From Flavobacterium sp. (lineage in GTDB: Bacteria > Bacteroidota > Bacteroidia > Flavobacteriales > Flavobacteriaceae): a stretch of DNA of 60,504 bases. Made by a program: the position numbers and the translations under genes. Position 1 is the first letter of the stretch. Every line of letters starts with the position of its first letter. A model generated the notes under the pieces. It made no database searches and had not been told where the DNA came from. It saw only the letters and a program-made list of their open reading frames with translations. Below, piece by piece: positions 44,067 through 52,740 of this stretch. The stretch spans positions 31,929 through 92,432 of the forward strand of contig NZ_JAGNYF010000004.1 of the NCBI RefSeq assembly GCF_017985075.1, written 5' to 3'.

Positions 44067-45225
44067 ACGTGCTGGTGCCTTTGGCAATTTTTATTTTATA
44101 TGCTTTTAAATCGATGTTGTATTTTATTTTATAGGCTTTTGTAAGCTTCTGAATTACGTTGTTCGCCGTTTCTTTTTTCACTACATTTATGGTACAGCCA
44201 CCAAAACCACCACCCATCATTCGTGCGCCAACCACCTCAGCTTCACCGAGTGCTTCGGTAACTAAAAAGTCCATTTCGGGGCAACTTACTTCGTACAATT
44301 CCGATAAGCCATAATGGGTTTTTGTCATTAATTCGCCCAATTGATTTATGTTTCCTTTTGATAAAGCAGCGATGGCTAAGGGTACACGTTCTATTTCTTG
44401 TACCACAAATAAACACCTGTTGAATATGATTTCGCCTAACGTATCTTTCAATGCCACCACCATTGCTTCGGTACAATTTCTAAACGAAGTTACTTCAGGA
44501 TAATTCGCTTTTATGATGGCTAATCCTTGTTCTACTTCATTTCGTCTGTCGTTATACCCCGAAGTTAAATGGGTATGTTTCACACAACTATCAAACAAAA
44601 CCAACTGGTATTCGTTAAAATTAGCGGGATGATATTCGTACGCTAACGTGGTGCAATCTAATTTTATAACCTTATTTTTTTTACCAAATACAGATGCAAA
44701 TTGATCCATAATGCCGCAATTGACACCCGCAAAAGTATGTTCTGCTTTTTGTCCTATTTTCGCCATTTCCTCTTTAGACAACTGAAGTTGAAACAGGTTA
44801 TTCATTGCGTAAGCCACACCACATTCTAAGGCTGCAGAAGAAGATAAGCCAGCACCCATAGGAATGGTACTGCTAAACACAAGGGTAAAGCCCTTTAGTT
44901 TTAAACCTCTTTCTTTTAACTGATGCAGTACTCCTAAAATATAATTTGCCCACATTTTATCAATGGGTTGTAAAGGGTCGTTTATGTCAAATGTATATAC
45001 ATCATTCAAATCTTTAGCTACAAGCACACATTCTGAATTTTTATTTTCAGAAATGGCAAAACAAATGTATTTGTTAATGGCAGCCGGAAGTACATAACCG
45101 TCGTTATAGTCTACGTGTTCGCCAATGATATTAATTCTTCCTGGTGAAAGAAAGATATGTTTCGCAGGTTTTTGAAATAATTTTTCAAAATGGTCTTTGG
45201 TATTTTGAATGAGTTTCTTCTTCAT
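44056..45225 (-). CDS. galK: galactokinase
   Basis: A 389-residue GHMP kinase that phosphorylates galactose at C1. SPGRINIIGEHVDYNDGYVLP near 26-46 is the galactokinase signature; MGAGLSSSAALE near 118 is the ATP phosphate loop; and GARMMGGGFGGCTIN near 335 is the third GHMP motif. The Asp of GVNCGIMDQFAS near 172 is the catalytic base. The gene follows the beta-galactosidase by 25 bp and overlaps galT by 11 bp. Regulation is by the shared promoter of the leftward operon, probably under the divergent GntR/LacI-type regulator. Confidence 0.96.
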   Translation of the reverse strand: MKKKLIQNTKDHFEKLFQKPAKHIFLSPGRINIIGEHVDYNDGYVLPAAINKYICFAISENKNSECVLVAKDLNDVYTFDINDPLQPIDKMWANYILGVLHQLKERGLKLKGFTLVFSSTIPMGAGLSSSAALECGVAYAMNNLFQLQLSKEEMAKIGQKAEHTFAGVNCGIMDQFASVFGKKNKVIKLDCTTLAYEYHPANFNEYQLVLFDSCVKHTHLTSGYNDRRNEVEQGLAIIKANYPEVTSFRNCTEAMVVALKDTLGEIIFNRCLFVVQEIERVPLAIAALSKGNINQLGELMTKTHYGLSELYEVSCPEMDFLVTEALGEAEVVGARMMGGGFGGCTINVVKKETANNVIQKLTKAYKIKYNIDLKAYKIKIAKGTSTYGI

Positions 45226-45250
45226 TTTATGCTGAATTTGTTTCAGTATT

Positions 45251-47677
45251 TTATTTTTTTAATTGTAAAAGCACTGCGCCAGATTTCAATCCGTTTGATT
45301 TGGCTTCTAGTGTTATGTCACCCACATTTTTACCCGCTTGAATAATTACTTGGCATTTTCCGTTAAACGCACTTCTTTGCCAGTTGCCCTCTTTACACGT
45401 ATCTGCTTCGTGGCTACTTGGGTCGCCATTTCCTACACCAATTATTTTTGCGTTTTCAGAAATGGTAAATGCAAGTTGGTTATTCGCCGTTGGCACTTCT
45501 CTTCCTTTTTCGTCTGTAATTGAAATATTTACAACAGTCGCATCTTTTCCATCAGCCATTAAAATAGTTTTATCTGGAGTGAGTACCACAGTTGTCGCTT
45601 GTCCTGTTGTTTCAATTTTTGCAGTAATTTTTTTACCTTTTTTATAAGCAATAGCTTCTAAAGTTCCAGGTTCGTACAATACATTCCATTGTAAATGACT
45701 GTTTCTTTCCATTGTTTTTTTACCTAAACTTTTTTCATTTAAAAAAAGTTCTACTTCATCTGCATTTGAATTTACCCAAACATCAATAGGCTTGCCCACT
45801 TTATCAGGCCAATTCCAATGTGGGGAAAGGTGTAACACATCTTCATTCGTCCACCAACTTTTATAGTAATAATAAATGTTTTTTGGAAAGCCACACACAT
45901 CCATAATTCCAAAATGCGAGTTGATATTAGGCCATTTATAAGGGGTAGGTTCTCCGCGATAATCAAAACCTGTCCAAATAAATCCACCCAACCAGTAGTT
46001 GTTTTCTGCAGCCAATTTCCACCACGTTTCAGCTTTGCTCGCCCACCAAGGATGCGTAATATCTTGATCTGGAACGTAGGCTCTAGTTTCATCTTTTTCA
46101 TAAATACCCCTTGTGGTTACGGTACTTCCCATTTCGGTACCCAAAAGCGGTTGATTGGGATGGTCTTTATGATAATCGGCTACAGCATATTCTCTGTAAT
46201 TAAATCCTCGAATAGGAATTACTTCGTTTACGCCTTTAAAATCATTTCCCATATCGGCAGCATACGTGCTGGTTCGTGTTGGGTCGATATCTTTTTGAAT
46301 GGCCAATAGCGTTTGTGCAATTTTTTTGCCGTATTCATTGCCTTGTATGTTTTGTTCTTCATTTCCAATAGACCATAAAAACACTGAAGGATGGTTTCTG
46401 TCTCGCTTTAAAATACGTGTAAACTGATCGATATATTCTGGACTGCTGTTTAATAAACGTTGTTCGTCTAGTACTAACATTCCTAAACTATCACACGCTT
46501 CTAAAAGTTCTGGAGTTGGCGCGTTATGACTTGCTCTGTATGCATTGCAACCCATTTCTTTTAATAATTTTATGCGGTAATATTGCATATAATCGGGTAG
46601 GGCACTTCCAATACCCGCGTGGTCTTGATGGTTGTTAGTTCCTTGAATTTTAAGGGGTTTACCATTTAAGAAAAACCCTTCTTTGGCATCAAATTTTACG
46701 GTTTTAATTCCGAAACGGGTTTTGGTTTGATGAACGATTTTATTTTCAGATTGTAAAACAGAAACAACTCGGTATAAATATGGATTTTCTAGCGACCAAA
46801 GTTCTGGATTTTTTATGGCTACCTGTTGTTTGATGGTTTGGTCTTTTCGACTGTCTAACTTGATTTTTTGAGTAGCGGTTTTGGCTAAAACAGTTCCTTT
46901 TCTATTGGTAATATAAGAATAAACTGTAGCATTTGCTTGGTTCAAAAGATTGTTTTGTACCGTTGTTTCAACCGTAACCGTTGCTTTTTTATCTTTTACA
47001 TCCGCATACACAAACACGCCATCTTCTGGAATAAATATTTTGTCTGTTATGTGTAACCAAACGTGTCTGTATATTCCAGCACCTTCATAAAACCAACCTT
47101 CGTATTGTGTAGCATCCACACGAATTACGAGTACATTATCACCTTCAAAATTAATATAATCGGATACGTCATAGGAATTGCCTACATAGCCACTAAAATT
47201 AGTTCCTACGTAAAAACCATTTAACCAAATTTCGGCATTTCTGTAAATGCCATCAAACTGTATTTCGAAACGTTTGTTGCTATTTGATTTGTCTACCAAA
47301 AAATGTTTGCGATACCAACCAATACTTGTTTCGGGATAGGTACCTCCAACGGGTTTGTAGCCGTGACTATCCATTTCAACCTGTTCTGATTTTACAAACG
47401 GAAGTTCCACTAACCAATCGTGGGGTACATTGATTTTTTGCCACGTACTATCTACAAATTTTGGATGTACAATTGTGGTTGCATAAACATTCGATTTGTG
47501 AAGTAAAGCGGTTTTACTATAGTCGAAATCTTTTTCTGCATTTGCTGCGTGACCGAAATGAAATTTCCAATCTTCATCTAAACTTATTTTTTCTTGCGCC
47601 ATTACGTTTGTAATCGCAAAAAGAAGCAAAATAATTAAAACGGATTTGTTTTTCAATAGTACTAATGTGTTTTTCAT
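45251..47677 (-). CDS. beta-galactosidase, glycoside hydrolase family 2
   Basis: An exported GH2 enzyme of 808 residues from the chosen ATG at 47675-47677 (MKNTLVLLKNKS...). An ATG 24 bases upstream would overlap the preceding gene. The signal peptide ends TNVMAQ. In order: a sugar-binding jelly roll, an Ig-like domain, a TIM barrel and a C-terminal DUF4982-like domain (DVWVNSNADEVELFLNEKSLGKK). The acid/base Glu is in LWSIGNEEQ and the nucleophile Glu in LLGTEMGST. It would split galactose from oligosaccharides made by the two GH53 enzymes upstream. Placement beside endo-galactanases and galactose genes supports beta-galactosidase over other GH2 activities. Confidence 0.9.
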   Translation of the reverse strand: MKNTLVLLKNKSVLIILLLFAITNVMAQEKISLDEDWKFHFGHAANAEKDFDYSKTALLHKSNVYATTIVHPKFVDSTWQKINVPHDWLVELPFVKSEQVEMDSHGYKPVGGTYPETSIGWYRKHFLVDKSNSNKRFEIQFDGIYRNAEIWLNGFYVGTNFSGYVGNSYDVSDYINFEGDNVLVIRVDATQYEGWFYEGAGIYRHVWLHITDKIFIPEDGVFVYADVKDKKATVTVETTVQNNLLNQANATVYSYITNRKGTVLAKTATQKIKLDSRKDQTIKQQVAIKNPELWSLENPYLYRVVSVLQSENKIVHQTKTRFGIKTVKFDAKEGFFLNGKPLKIQGTNNHQDHAGIGSALPDYMQYYRIKLLKEMGCNAYRASHNAPTPELLEACDSLGMLVLDEQRLLNSSPEYIDQFTRILKRDRNHPSVFLWSIGNEEQNIQGNEYGKKIAQTLLAIQKDIDPTRTSTYAADMGNDFKGVNEVIPIRGFNYREYAVADYHKDHPNQPLLGTEMGSTVTTRGIYEKDETRAYVPDQDITHPWWASKAETWWKLAAENNYWLGGFIWTGFDYRGEPTPYKWPNINSHFGIMDVCGFPKNIYYYYKSWWTNEDVLHLSPHWNWPDKVGKPIDVWVNSNADEVELFLNEKSLGKKTMERNSHLQWNVLYEPGTLEAIAYKKGKKITAKIETTGQATTVVLTPDKTILMADGKDATVVNISITDEKGREVPTANNQLAFTISENAKIIGVGNGDPSSHEADTCKEGNWQRSAFNGKCQVIIQAGKNVGDITLEAKSNGLKSGAVLLQLKK

Positions 47678-47681
47678 AGTT

Positions 47682-48692
47682 TTAATTTTCTTTAAAAGCA
47701 TCTAAAGCGGGTGAGGGCTTTCCATCGTTTTGCCAAGCGCTTAAGCTATAACCACTCCACGATTTGGCGCCTTGTGGTTCCCAATACATAACGCCTAAAC
47801 CTCTATTATTGGGTACTTTTTTTACGGCTTCTATTGTAGCTTTTAATAATTCGTAGGTATTTTGAACTTTATCATCTTCGCCGCCAACTTCAACTATCAT
47901 CACGTCTTTATTATATCTTTTTACCATATCGTTTAGGTTGAATTCTAAGTCGGCAATGGTTTCAGTATAATCTTTTTTTATCCAAAACGGATAATACGAC
48001 AAACCAATAATATCATATTTTACGTTTTGTGACGTAGCATTATCAAAAAAAGTTCTGAATTTAGTGTTGTTATTGCCTTCATCAACGTGAACAATTACTT
48101 TTATATTTTTATCTACTGCTTTTGTAGCATCGTATCCTTTGTTTAACAATTGACCTAATTGTTTCCAATTATTGGTACTGCCTTCTGGCCAAAGCATTCC
48201 GCCAGGAATTTCATTTCCTATTTGTACCCATTCTGGAGTTACGCCAGCGGCTTTTAAAGCTGAAATCACCTCATATGTATGGTTGTAAACGTCATTTAAT
48301 AATTCTGGAAACGAATGTGTTTCCCAAGCTTTTGGTTTGTATTGTTTGGCAGGATCTGCCCAAGAATCTGAATAATGGAAGTTTATCATTACACGCATTC
48401 CCATTTTCTGAGCTCGTAATGCCATCGCAACCGTTTCTTCTTTGCTACAATGTCCGCTGGCTTTATCGGTATTTGGGTTTACCCAAACGCGTAATCGTAC
48501 TGAGTTCATACCTCTGTCTTTCAGTAATTGTAAGCATTCTTTTTCTGTTCCGTCTTGGTCATAAAAGGTATAACCTGTGGCTTCCATTTGAGGTAACCAA
48601 CCAATATCAGCTCCTTTTACAAAAGCGTTTTTGGTGCTTGTACAAGAAGTAAAAACTAGCGAAACCAGAAATAATATAAGTGAATTTTTCAT
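47682..48692 (-). CDS. arabinogalactan endo-beta-1,4-galactanase, GH53, copy 2
   Basis: A 336-residue lipoprotein (lipobox FTSC, Cys17, after SLILFLVSLV) of glycoside hydrolase family 53. The ATG at 48690-48692 is preferred to one 21 bases upstream that overlaps the other GH53 gene. GADIGWLPQMEATGYTFYDQDG is the usual N-terminus of the barrel. VQIGNEIPGGMLWPEG holds the acid/base Glu near 160 and VMIVEVGGE the nucleophile Glu near 262. GH53 enzymes cut beta-1,4-galactan of pectic side chains. It is a paralog of the next gene upstream and starts 1 bp after it; both face the cell exterior or periplasm. Confidence 0.92.
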   Translation of the reverse strand: MKNSLILFLVSLVFTSCTSTKNAFVKGADIGWLPQMEATGYTFYDQDGTEKECLQLLKDRGMNSVRLRVWVNPNTDKASGHCSKEETVAMALRAQKMGMRVMINFHYSDSWADPAKQYKPKAWETHSFPELLNDVYNHTYEVISALKAAGVTPEWVQIGNEIPGGMLWPEGSTNNWKQLGQLLNKGYDATKAVDKNIKVIVHVDEGNNNTKFRTFFDNATSQNVKYDIIGLSYYPFWIKKDYTETIADLEFNLNDMVKRYNKDVMIVEVGGEDDKVQNTYELLKATIEAVKKVPNNRGLGVMYWEPQGAKSWSGYSLSAWQNDGKPSPALDAFKEN

Positions 48693-48693
48693 C

Positions 48694-49788
48694 TTAGTTT
48701 TGACTAAACGCATCCATCACAGGAAGTGCATTGTTGTTAAAATCCCACAACGCCTGATTTTCCCAAGACGATCCATTAGTAGCTGTTGGACCTCTAAACG
48801 CTACCCATTCGGCACCCCAATAACAAAAGCCTAATCCTCTTGAATTTTGCTTTACAAGATTTTTTATAGCTAAAAGGAATTCCTTTTGTCCTTGGTTTGT
48901 AGCAGGATAAGTAGGTACTAATTGATTGGCCAATCCTAAAATATTATTTGTATAATCGTTATATCCCAAGGTAAACGGATAGGCAGTTTCAGCTATAATA
49001 ACTTTTTTATTATGTGTTTCACCTAAAGAAGTAATGGTAGCATTCACATCTGAAAGTATTTTACCGTGCCAAACGGGATAATAAGACAAACCAATATAAT
49101 CATAGTTAATACTACTCATTTTATTAAAAAACCAAGTGGCGCCACTTCCAATTCCTGCATAGTGAATCATTATTTTTGTTGTTGCAGATTGATTTCTAAT
49201 GGCAGTACTTGCTGCTGAAATAAGTTGTAAGCATTGCGATTCGTTATTAATTAAATGCCCTTGCGGCCAAAGAAATCCGCTGTTTATTTCATTTCCAATT
49301 TGGATAATGTCTGGCTGAATTTCAGTCATTAGTAACGTAGTATAAGTGCTAACGGCTGTTTTTAAATTGGCAAATGATAAACTCGCCCAATCCGATGGCG
49401 GTGTTTGATTGCCAGGATCTGCCCAAGTATCAGAATAATGAACAGTTAACCAAACTTTCATTCCCGCTTGTTTGACTCTTAAAGCCAAAGCTTTAACTTC
49501 CGCTAAGCTTGAACTAGTAGTCGATGGATTTTTCCAAACTCTGATCCTAATGGTATTGCAACCTGCATTTTTCAAAGTAGTGATAGCATTTTCTGCCACT
49601 CCGTTTTTCTTATAAATGGTGCCTTCGCTTTCAATTAATGGTAAATACGACATATCTGCAGCACGAATAAAATCGTCTGAAGTTGGAATATTTGGAATAG
49701 GAGCAGGCGTTACTTCTGGATCATTTGAAGAACAAGAAAGCACAAATAGCGCAAGAATAAAACAGACAAATTTAATTACAGTTTTCAT
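48694..49788 (-). CDS. arabinogalactan endo-beta-1,4-galactanase, GH53, copy 1
   Basis: A 364-residue lipoprotein (ALFVLSC, Cys19) of GH53 with a Pro-rich spacer (PEVTPAPIPNIPTSDD) before the barrel. The motifs are RAADMSYLPLIESEG, IIQIGNEINSGFLWPQG with the acid/base Glu and KVIIAETAYPF with the nucleophile Glu. An aromatic end (WGAEWVAF) completes it. It differs from the second copy in having AETAYPF, typical of the mainstream of the family, against VEVGGE. The two may differ in product length or substrate branching. It starts 3 bp after the galM stop codon. Confidence 0.93.
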   Translation of the reverse strand: MKTVIKFVCFILALFVLSCSSNDPEVTPAPIPNIPTSDDFIRAADMSYLPLIESEGTIYKKNGVAENAITTLKNAGCNTIRIRVWKNPSTTSSSLAEVKALALRVKQAGMKVWLTVHYSDTWADPGNQTPPSDWASLSFANLKTAVSTYTTLLMTEIQPDIIQIGNEINSGFLWPQGHLINNESQCLQLISAASTAIRNQSATTKIMIHYAGIGSGATWFFNKMSSINYDYIGLSYYPVWHGKILSDVNATITSLGETHNKKVIIAETAYPFTLGYNDYTNNILGLANQLVPTYPATNQGQKEFLLAIKNLVKQNSRGLGFCYWGAEWVAFRGPTATNGSSWENQALWDFNNNALPVMDAFSQN

Positions 49789-49791
49789 AGG

Positions 49792-50823
49792 TTATATTTT
49801 TTCAAATTTAAAACTAGTTTTTTGATGGTAGGTTTCGTCTTTTCTTAAAATCGCATTTGGAAAATGACTTTGGTTTGGAGCGTCCGGAAAATTTTGCGTT
49901 TCAAAGCAAATACCACTTAAAGGATGGTAATTTACATTATTTTTTCCTATTACTTCAGTATTGCAATCGCCACCAACATAAATATGAACTGAAGGTTGGT
50001 TGGTGAAAACCTTCATTTGTATTTTGTTTGTGGCACTTTTTAAAGTAGCAACAGACGTAGAATTATCAGAAATTACAAATGAAGTATCAATTTTTGTTGG
50101 GCAATTTTTGAAAGTTAAAAAATCAAATGAAGTATCAATAATATTTGAAAATTTTCCTGTAGGAACATTCTCTTCATCGGTTTCTAAAATTTCTGAACTT
50201 GCTACTTGTAGCTTTTGAGTTTCAATTCCGTTTTCGTGTCCGTCTAAATTGAAATAGCAATGCTGTGTTAAATTTATTATGGTATCTTTTGTTGTTTTTG
50301 CGGTATAATCAATAGCTAGAGTATCTGTTTCACTTAAGGAATAAGTTACTTGCGTGGTGAGTTCTCCGGGATAATTTTCTTCCAAATCTTTTGAAATGTA
50401 TTCTAAAGTGATGCTGTTATTTGAAAATGAAAAAACGTTCCAAAAGTTGTTGCTAAAGTTTGATTTTCCTCCGTGTAAATGATGCGCGTCTAAATTTTTA
50501 TTAAGTTGAAAAACCTCATCATTTACTTTGAAAGTTGCATTTTTTATTCTCCCGGCATACCTTCCCACCACTGCACCAATAAAGGGAACACCCGAAAGCG
50601 AAAATGATTTTTCATAACCAGAAACAGCATCAAAACCCAACACAATATCTACTTTTTTTGTTGGTGAAACGGGTATTTTTATAGATTGAATGGTAGCACC
50701 ATAGTCAATGATTGCTATTTCTACACCATTTGAATTTCGTAATGTATAGCAAAATGATTCTTTCCCATTCGAAGTACATCCGAATGAAGTTATATTTTGA
50801 TTTTCTTTTTGACTACTTGACAA
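49792..50823 (-). CDS. galM: aldose 1-epimerase (galactose mutarotase)
   Basis: A 343-residue enzyme that interconverts alpha and beta galactose, so that beta-galactose released by GH2 can be used by galactokinase. VVGRYAGRIKNA near 70 and AHHLHGGKSNFSNNFW near 100 are family motifs. THQCYFNLDG-type QHCYFNLDG near 185 carries the catalytic His, and ICFETQNFPDAPN near 305 the catalytic Glu. No signal peptide is seen. No in-frame ATG exists near the beginning; translation probably starts at the TTG at 50821-50823, since a stop codon lies 33 bases upstream. It is the first gene of the leftward operon, facing the regulator. Confidence 0.92.
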   Translation of the reverse strand: MSSSQKENQNITSFGCTSNGKESFCYTLRNSNGVEIAIIDYGATIQSIKIPVSPTKKVDIVLGFDAVSGYEKSFSLSGVPFIGAVVGRYAGRIKNATFKVNDEVFQLNKNLDAHHLHGGKSNFSNNFWNVFSFSNNSITLEYISKDLEENYPGELTTQVTYSLSETDTLAIDYTAKTTKDTIINLTQHCYFNLDGHENGIETQKLQVASSEILETDEENVPTGKFSNIIDTSFDFLTFKNCPTKIDTSFVISDNSTSVATLKSATNKIQMKVFTNQPSVHIYVGGDCNTEVIGKNNVNYHPLSGICFETQNFPDAPNQSHFPNAILRKDETYHQKTSFKFEKI

Positions 50824-50851
50824 TATTATTAAAGGTATTTTGATTACTATT

Positions 50852-50931
50852 CAAATTTATATTTTTTATAAATAATATCATACCGGTACCTACCAGTTTG
50901 TTGTTTTTTAACTACCAGTTTCATACATTTG
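50852..50931. promoter_or_regulatory. divergent promoter and operator region of the galactose locus
   Basis: CTACCAGTTT occurs twice as a direct repeat, at 50890-50899 and 50912-50921, 22 bp apart, two helical turns. A short palindrome ACCGGTACC lies just left (50882-50890). For the regulator, TTG at 50901-50903, 20 bases, and TACATTTG at 50924-50931 match the flavobacterial consensus, with the second repeat between the two boxes. For galM on the reverse strand, TAAATTTG (50859-50852) matches the -7 box but no TTG is found at the expected distance, which fits a promoter that needs an activator. Confidence 0.6.
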
Positions 50932-50936
50932 TTTTT

Positions 50937-51929
50937 ATGATAACTATAGATACAACTTCTTCAATTCCGAAATATAAGCAAATTATTTTTTCAATAGAAA
51001 AGGCAATTTTGTTGCATAAATTGGTAAAAAACGAGAAACTACCTTCCATTAATAAGATTTGCTTAAGGCATAATTTATCAAGAGACACGGTATTGTTAGC
51101 GTATAACGAATTAAAAAAACGAGGCGTTATTTATGCTATTTTAGGAAAAGGATATTTTATTAAGAGTGTAGATTTTAAATCCGAACAGCGCATCTTTCTT
51201 TTGTTTGACGAATTAAATGCTTTTAAGGAAGAAATTTATAATTCGTTTATAGATGCGATTAATGACAAGGCAAATGTGGATATTTTTTTTCATCATTTTA
51301 ATAGAGACGTGTTTGCTAAATTGATACAAGACAGTATTGGTAATTATTCCAAATACATTATTATGCCTTCTAATTTAGAACATACCACTGAAATTATTAA
51401 TAAATTACCTTTGGATGAAACGTATATTTTAGATCAAACTCGAGACGATTTAAAAAAGTATCCAGCGGTGTATCAGAATTTTGTGAAGGATATTTTTACT
51501 GCTTTAGAAAAAGGGTTGAAACGTTTAAAAAAATATAAGAAATTGGTTTTAATTTTTCCTGGAAAAAAGGAACCCATTGGAATGGTGTTGGGCTTTGAAA
51601 GTTTCTGTACTACGTATCATTTTGAGTATGAAATTAAGTCGGAATTTAAAGTGGATTCCCTTCAAAAAGGCGATGTTTATATTTTACCAAATGATAGGGA
51701 TTTAGTAACAATTATTGAAAATGCAGCCTTAAGTAAATTAACAATTGGAAAAGATATTGGGTTGATTTCTTATAACGATACGCCTTTGAAAAAAGTAGTT
51801 GCTAAAGGCATTACAACTATTTCAACTAATTTTAGTGAAATGGGAATCCGTTTAGCAGAAATGATTTTGAATAATACGAAAGAAAAAATAGAAAACGAAA
51901 GTCAGTTAATATTGAGAAAATCGCTATAA
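50937..51929 (+). CDS. GntR-type regulator with LacI-like sugar-binding domain
   Basis: A 330-residue cytoplasmic regulator. The first ~75 residues are a winged helix of the GntR family (PKYKQIIFSIEKAILLHKLVKNEKLPSINKICLRHNLSRDTVLLAYNELKKRGVI). From about 80 to the end it resembles a periplasmic-binding-protein-like effector domain (IFLLFDELNAFKEEIYNSFIDAI, VLIFPGKKEPIGMVLGFE, GLISYNDTPL). The start is ATG 50937; a longer frame from 50898 runs into the operator. The gene is divergent from the galactan operon, so it probably senses galactose and controls both directions through the CTACCAGTTT repeats. A terminator follows the stop codon. Confidence 0.85.
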   Translation: MITIDTTSSIPKYKQIIFSIEKAILLHKLVKNEKLPSINKICLRHNLSRDTVLLAYNELKKRGVIYAILGKGYFIKSVDFKSEQRIFLLFDELNAFKEEIYNSFIDAINDKANVDIFFHHFNRDVFAKLIQDSIGNYSKYIIMPSNLEHTTEIINKLPLDETYILDQTRDDLKKYPAVYQNFVKDIFTALEKGLKRLKKYKKLVLIFPGKKEPIGMVLGFESFCTTYHFEYEIKSEFKVDSLQKGDVYILPNDRDLVTIIENAALSKLTIGKDIGLISYNDTPLKKVVAKGITTISTNFSEMGIRLAEMILNNTKEKIENESQLILRKSL

Positions 51930-51931
51930 AC

Positions 51932-51964
51932 AAAAAATCCTTCTTTTTGGGAAGGATTTTTTTT
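51932..51964 (+). terminator. terminator after the galactose regulator gene
   Basis: Stem AAAAAATCCTTC / GAAGGATTTTTTTT (51932-51943 and 51951-51964) with the loop TTTTTGG. It lies between this gene and rpe, which converge. Confidence 0.9.
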
Positions 51965-51980
51965 ATGATTGGATTACTTT

Positions 51981-52640
51981 TTATTTCGTAATTTGTTTCA
52001 AATCGGCAATAGTGGCGATTGGGTCTTGTGCGCCAAAAACGTAACTTCCAGCTACTAAAACATCAGCGCCAGCATCGGCTAATTGTTTTGCGTTTTTATT
52101 GGTTACTCCACCATCAATTTCTATAATGGTGTTGGCTTTACATCTTTGTATCATTTCTTTTAATTGGCTGACTTTGTCATATGTTTTTTCAATGAAACTT
52201 TGTCCGCCAAAACCTGGATTTACACTCATAATACATACTAAGTCAATATCTTGAATGATGTCTTCCAAAACTTTTACGCTTGTATGAGGATTTATTGCAA
52301 CTCCAGCTTTCATACCTTCTGCTTTAATTGCCTGAAGCGTTCGGTGTAAATGATTACAAGCTTCATAATGAACTGTCAATACATTCGCGCCTAATTTAGC
52401 AAAAGTAGTTATGTATCTGTCAGGGTCTACTATCATTAAATGTACATCTATAGTTTTGTTAGCGTGTTTTGAAATAGCTTGTAAAACCGGCATTCCAAAA
52501 GAAATATTCGGAACAAAAACGCCATCCATAATATCAATATGAAACCAATCGGCTTCACTGGTATTAATCATTTCAATGTCGCGTTGTAAATTAGCAAAGT
52601 CTGCTGCTAAAACCGAAGGAGCGATAAGTGTGTTTTTCAT
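51981..52640 (-). CDS. rpe: ribulose-phosphate 3-epimerase
   Basis: A 219-residue TIM-barrel enzyme that interconverts ribulose-5-phosphate and xylulose-5-phosphate in the pentose phosphate pathway. IAPSVLAADFANL is the N-terminal signature; WFHIDIMDGVFVPN carries the metal-binding His and Asp; VHLMIVDP, MSVNPGFGGQSFIE and EIDGGVTNKNA complete the family motifs. I chose the ATG at 52638-52640, since MKNTLIAPSVL aligns with relatives and the reading frame's earlier ATG adds nine unrelated residues. It is a single gene between the sugar regulator and rpoD, with separate terminators on both sides. Confidence 0.96.
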   Translation of the reverse strand: MKNTLIAPSVLAADFANLQRDIEMINTSEADWFHIDIMDGVFVPNISFGMPVLQAISKHANKTIDVHLMIVDPDRYITTFAKLGANVLTVHYEACNHLHRTLQAIKAEGMKAGVAINPHTSVKVLEDIIQDIDLVCIMSVNPGFGGQSFIEKTYDKVSQLKEMIQRCKANTIIEIDGGVTNKNAKQLADAGADVLVAGSYVFGAQDPIATIADLKQITK

Positions 52641-52706
52641 CTGTAATTGTGTTTTTTTGTTCAACATTCAAAATTCCAAGTTGATATTGAAAATTTTTAA
52701 TTAAAA

Positions 52707-52733
52707 AAAACTCCGGATTAAAGCCGGAGTTTT
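52707..52733 (-). terminator. terminator of rpoD
   Basis: Stem AAAACTCCGG / CCGGAGTTTT (52707-52716 and 52724-52733) with loop ATTAAAG and a T-run on the reverse strand. It lies 8 bp after the rpoD stop codon. Confidence 0.9.
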
Positions 52734-52740
52734 GATAGGA

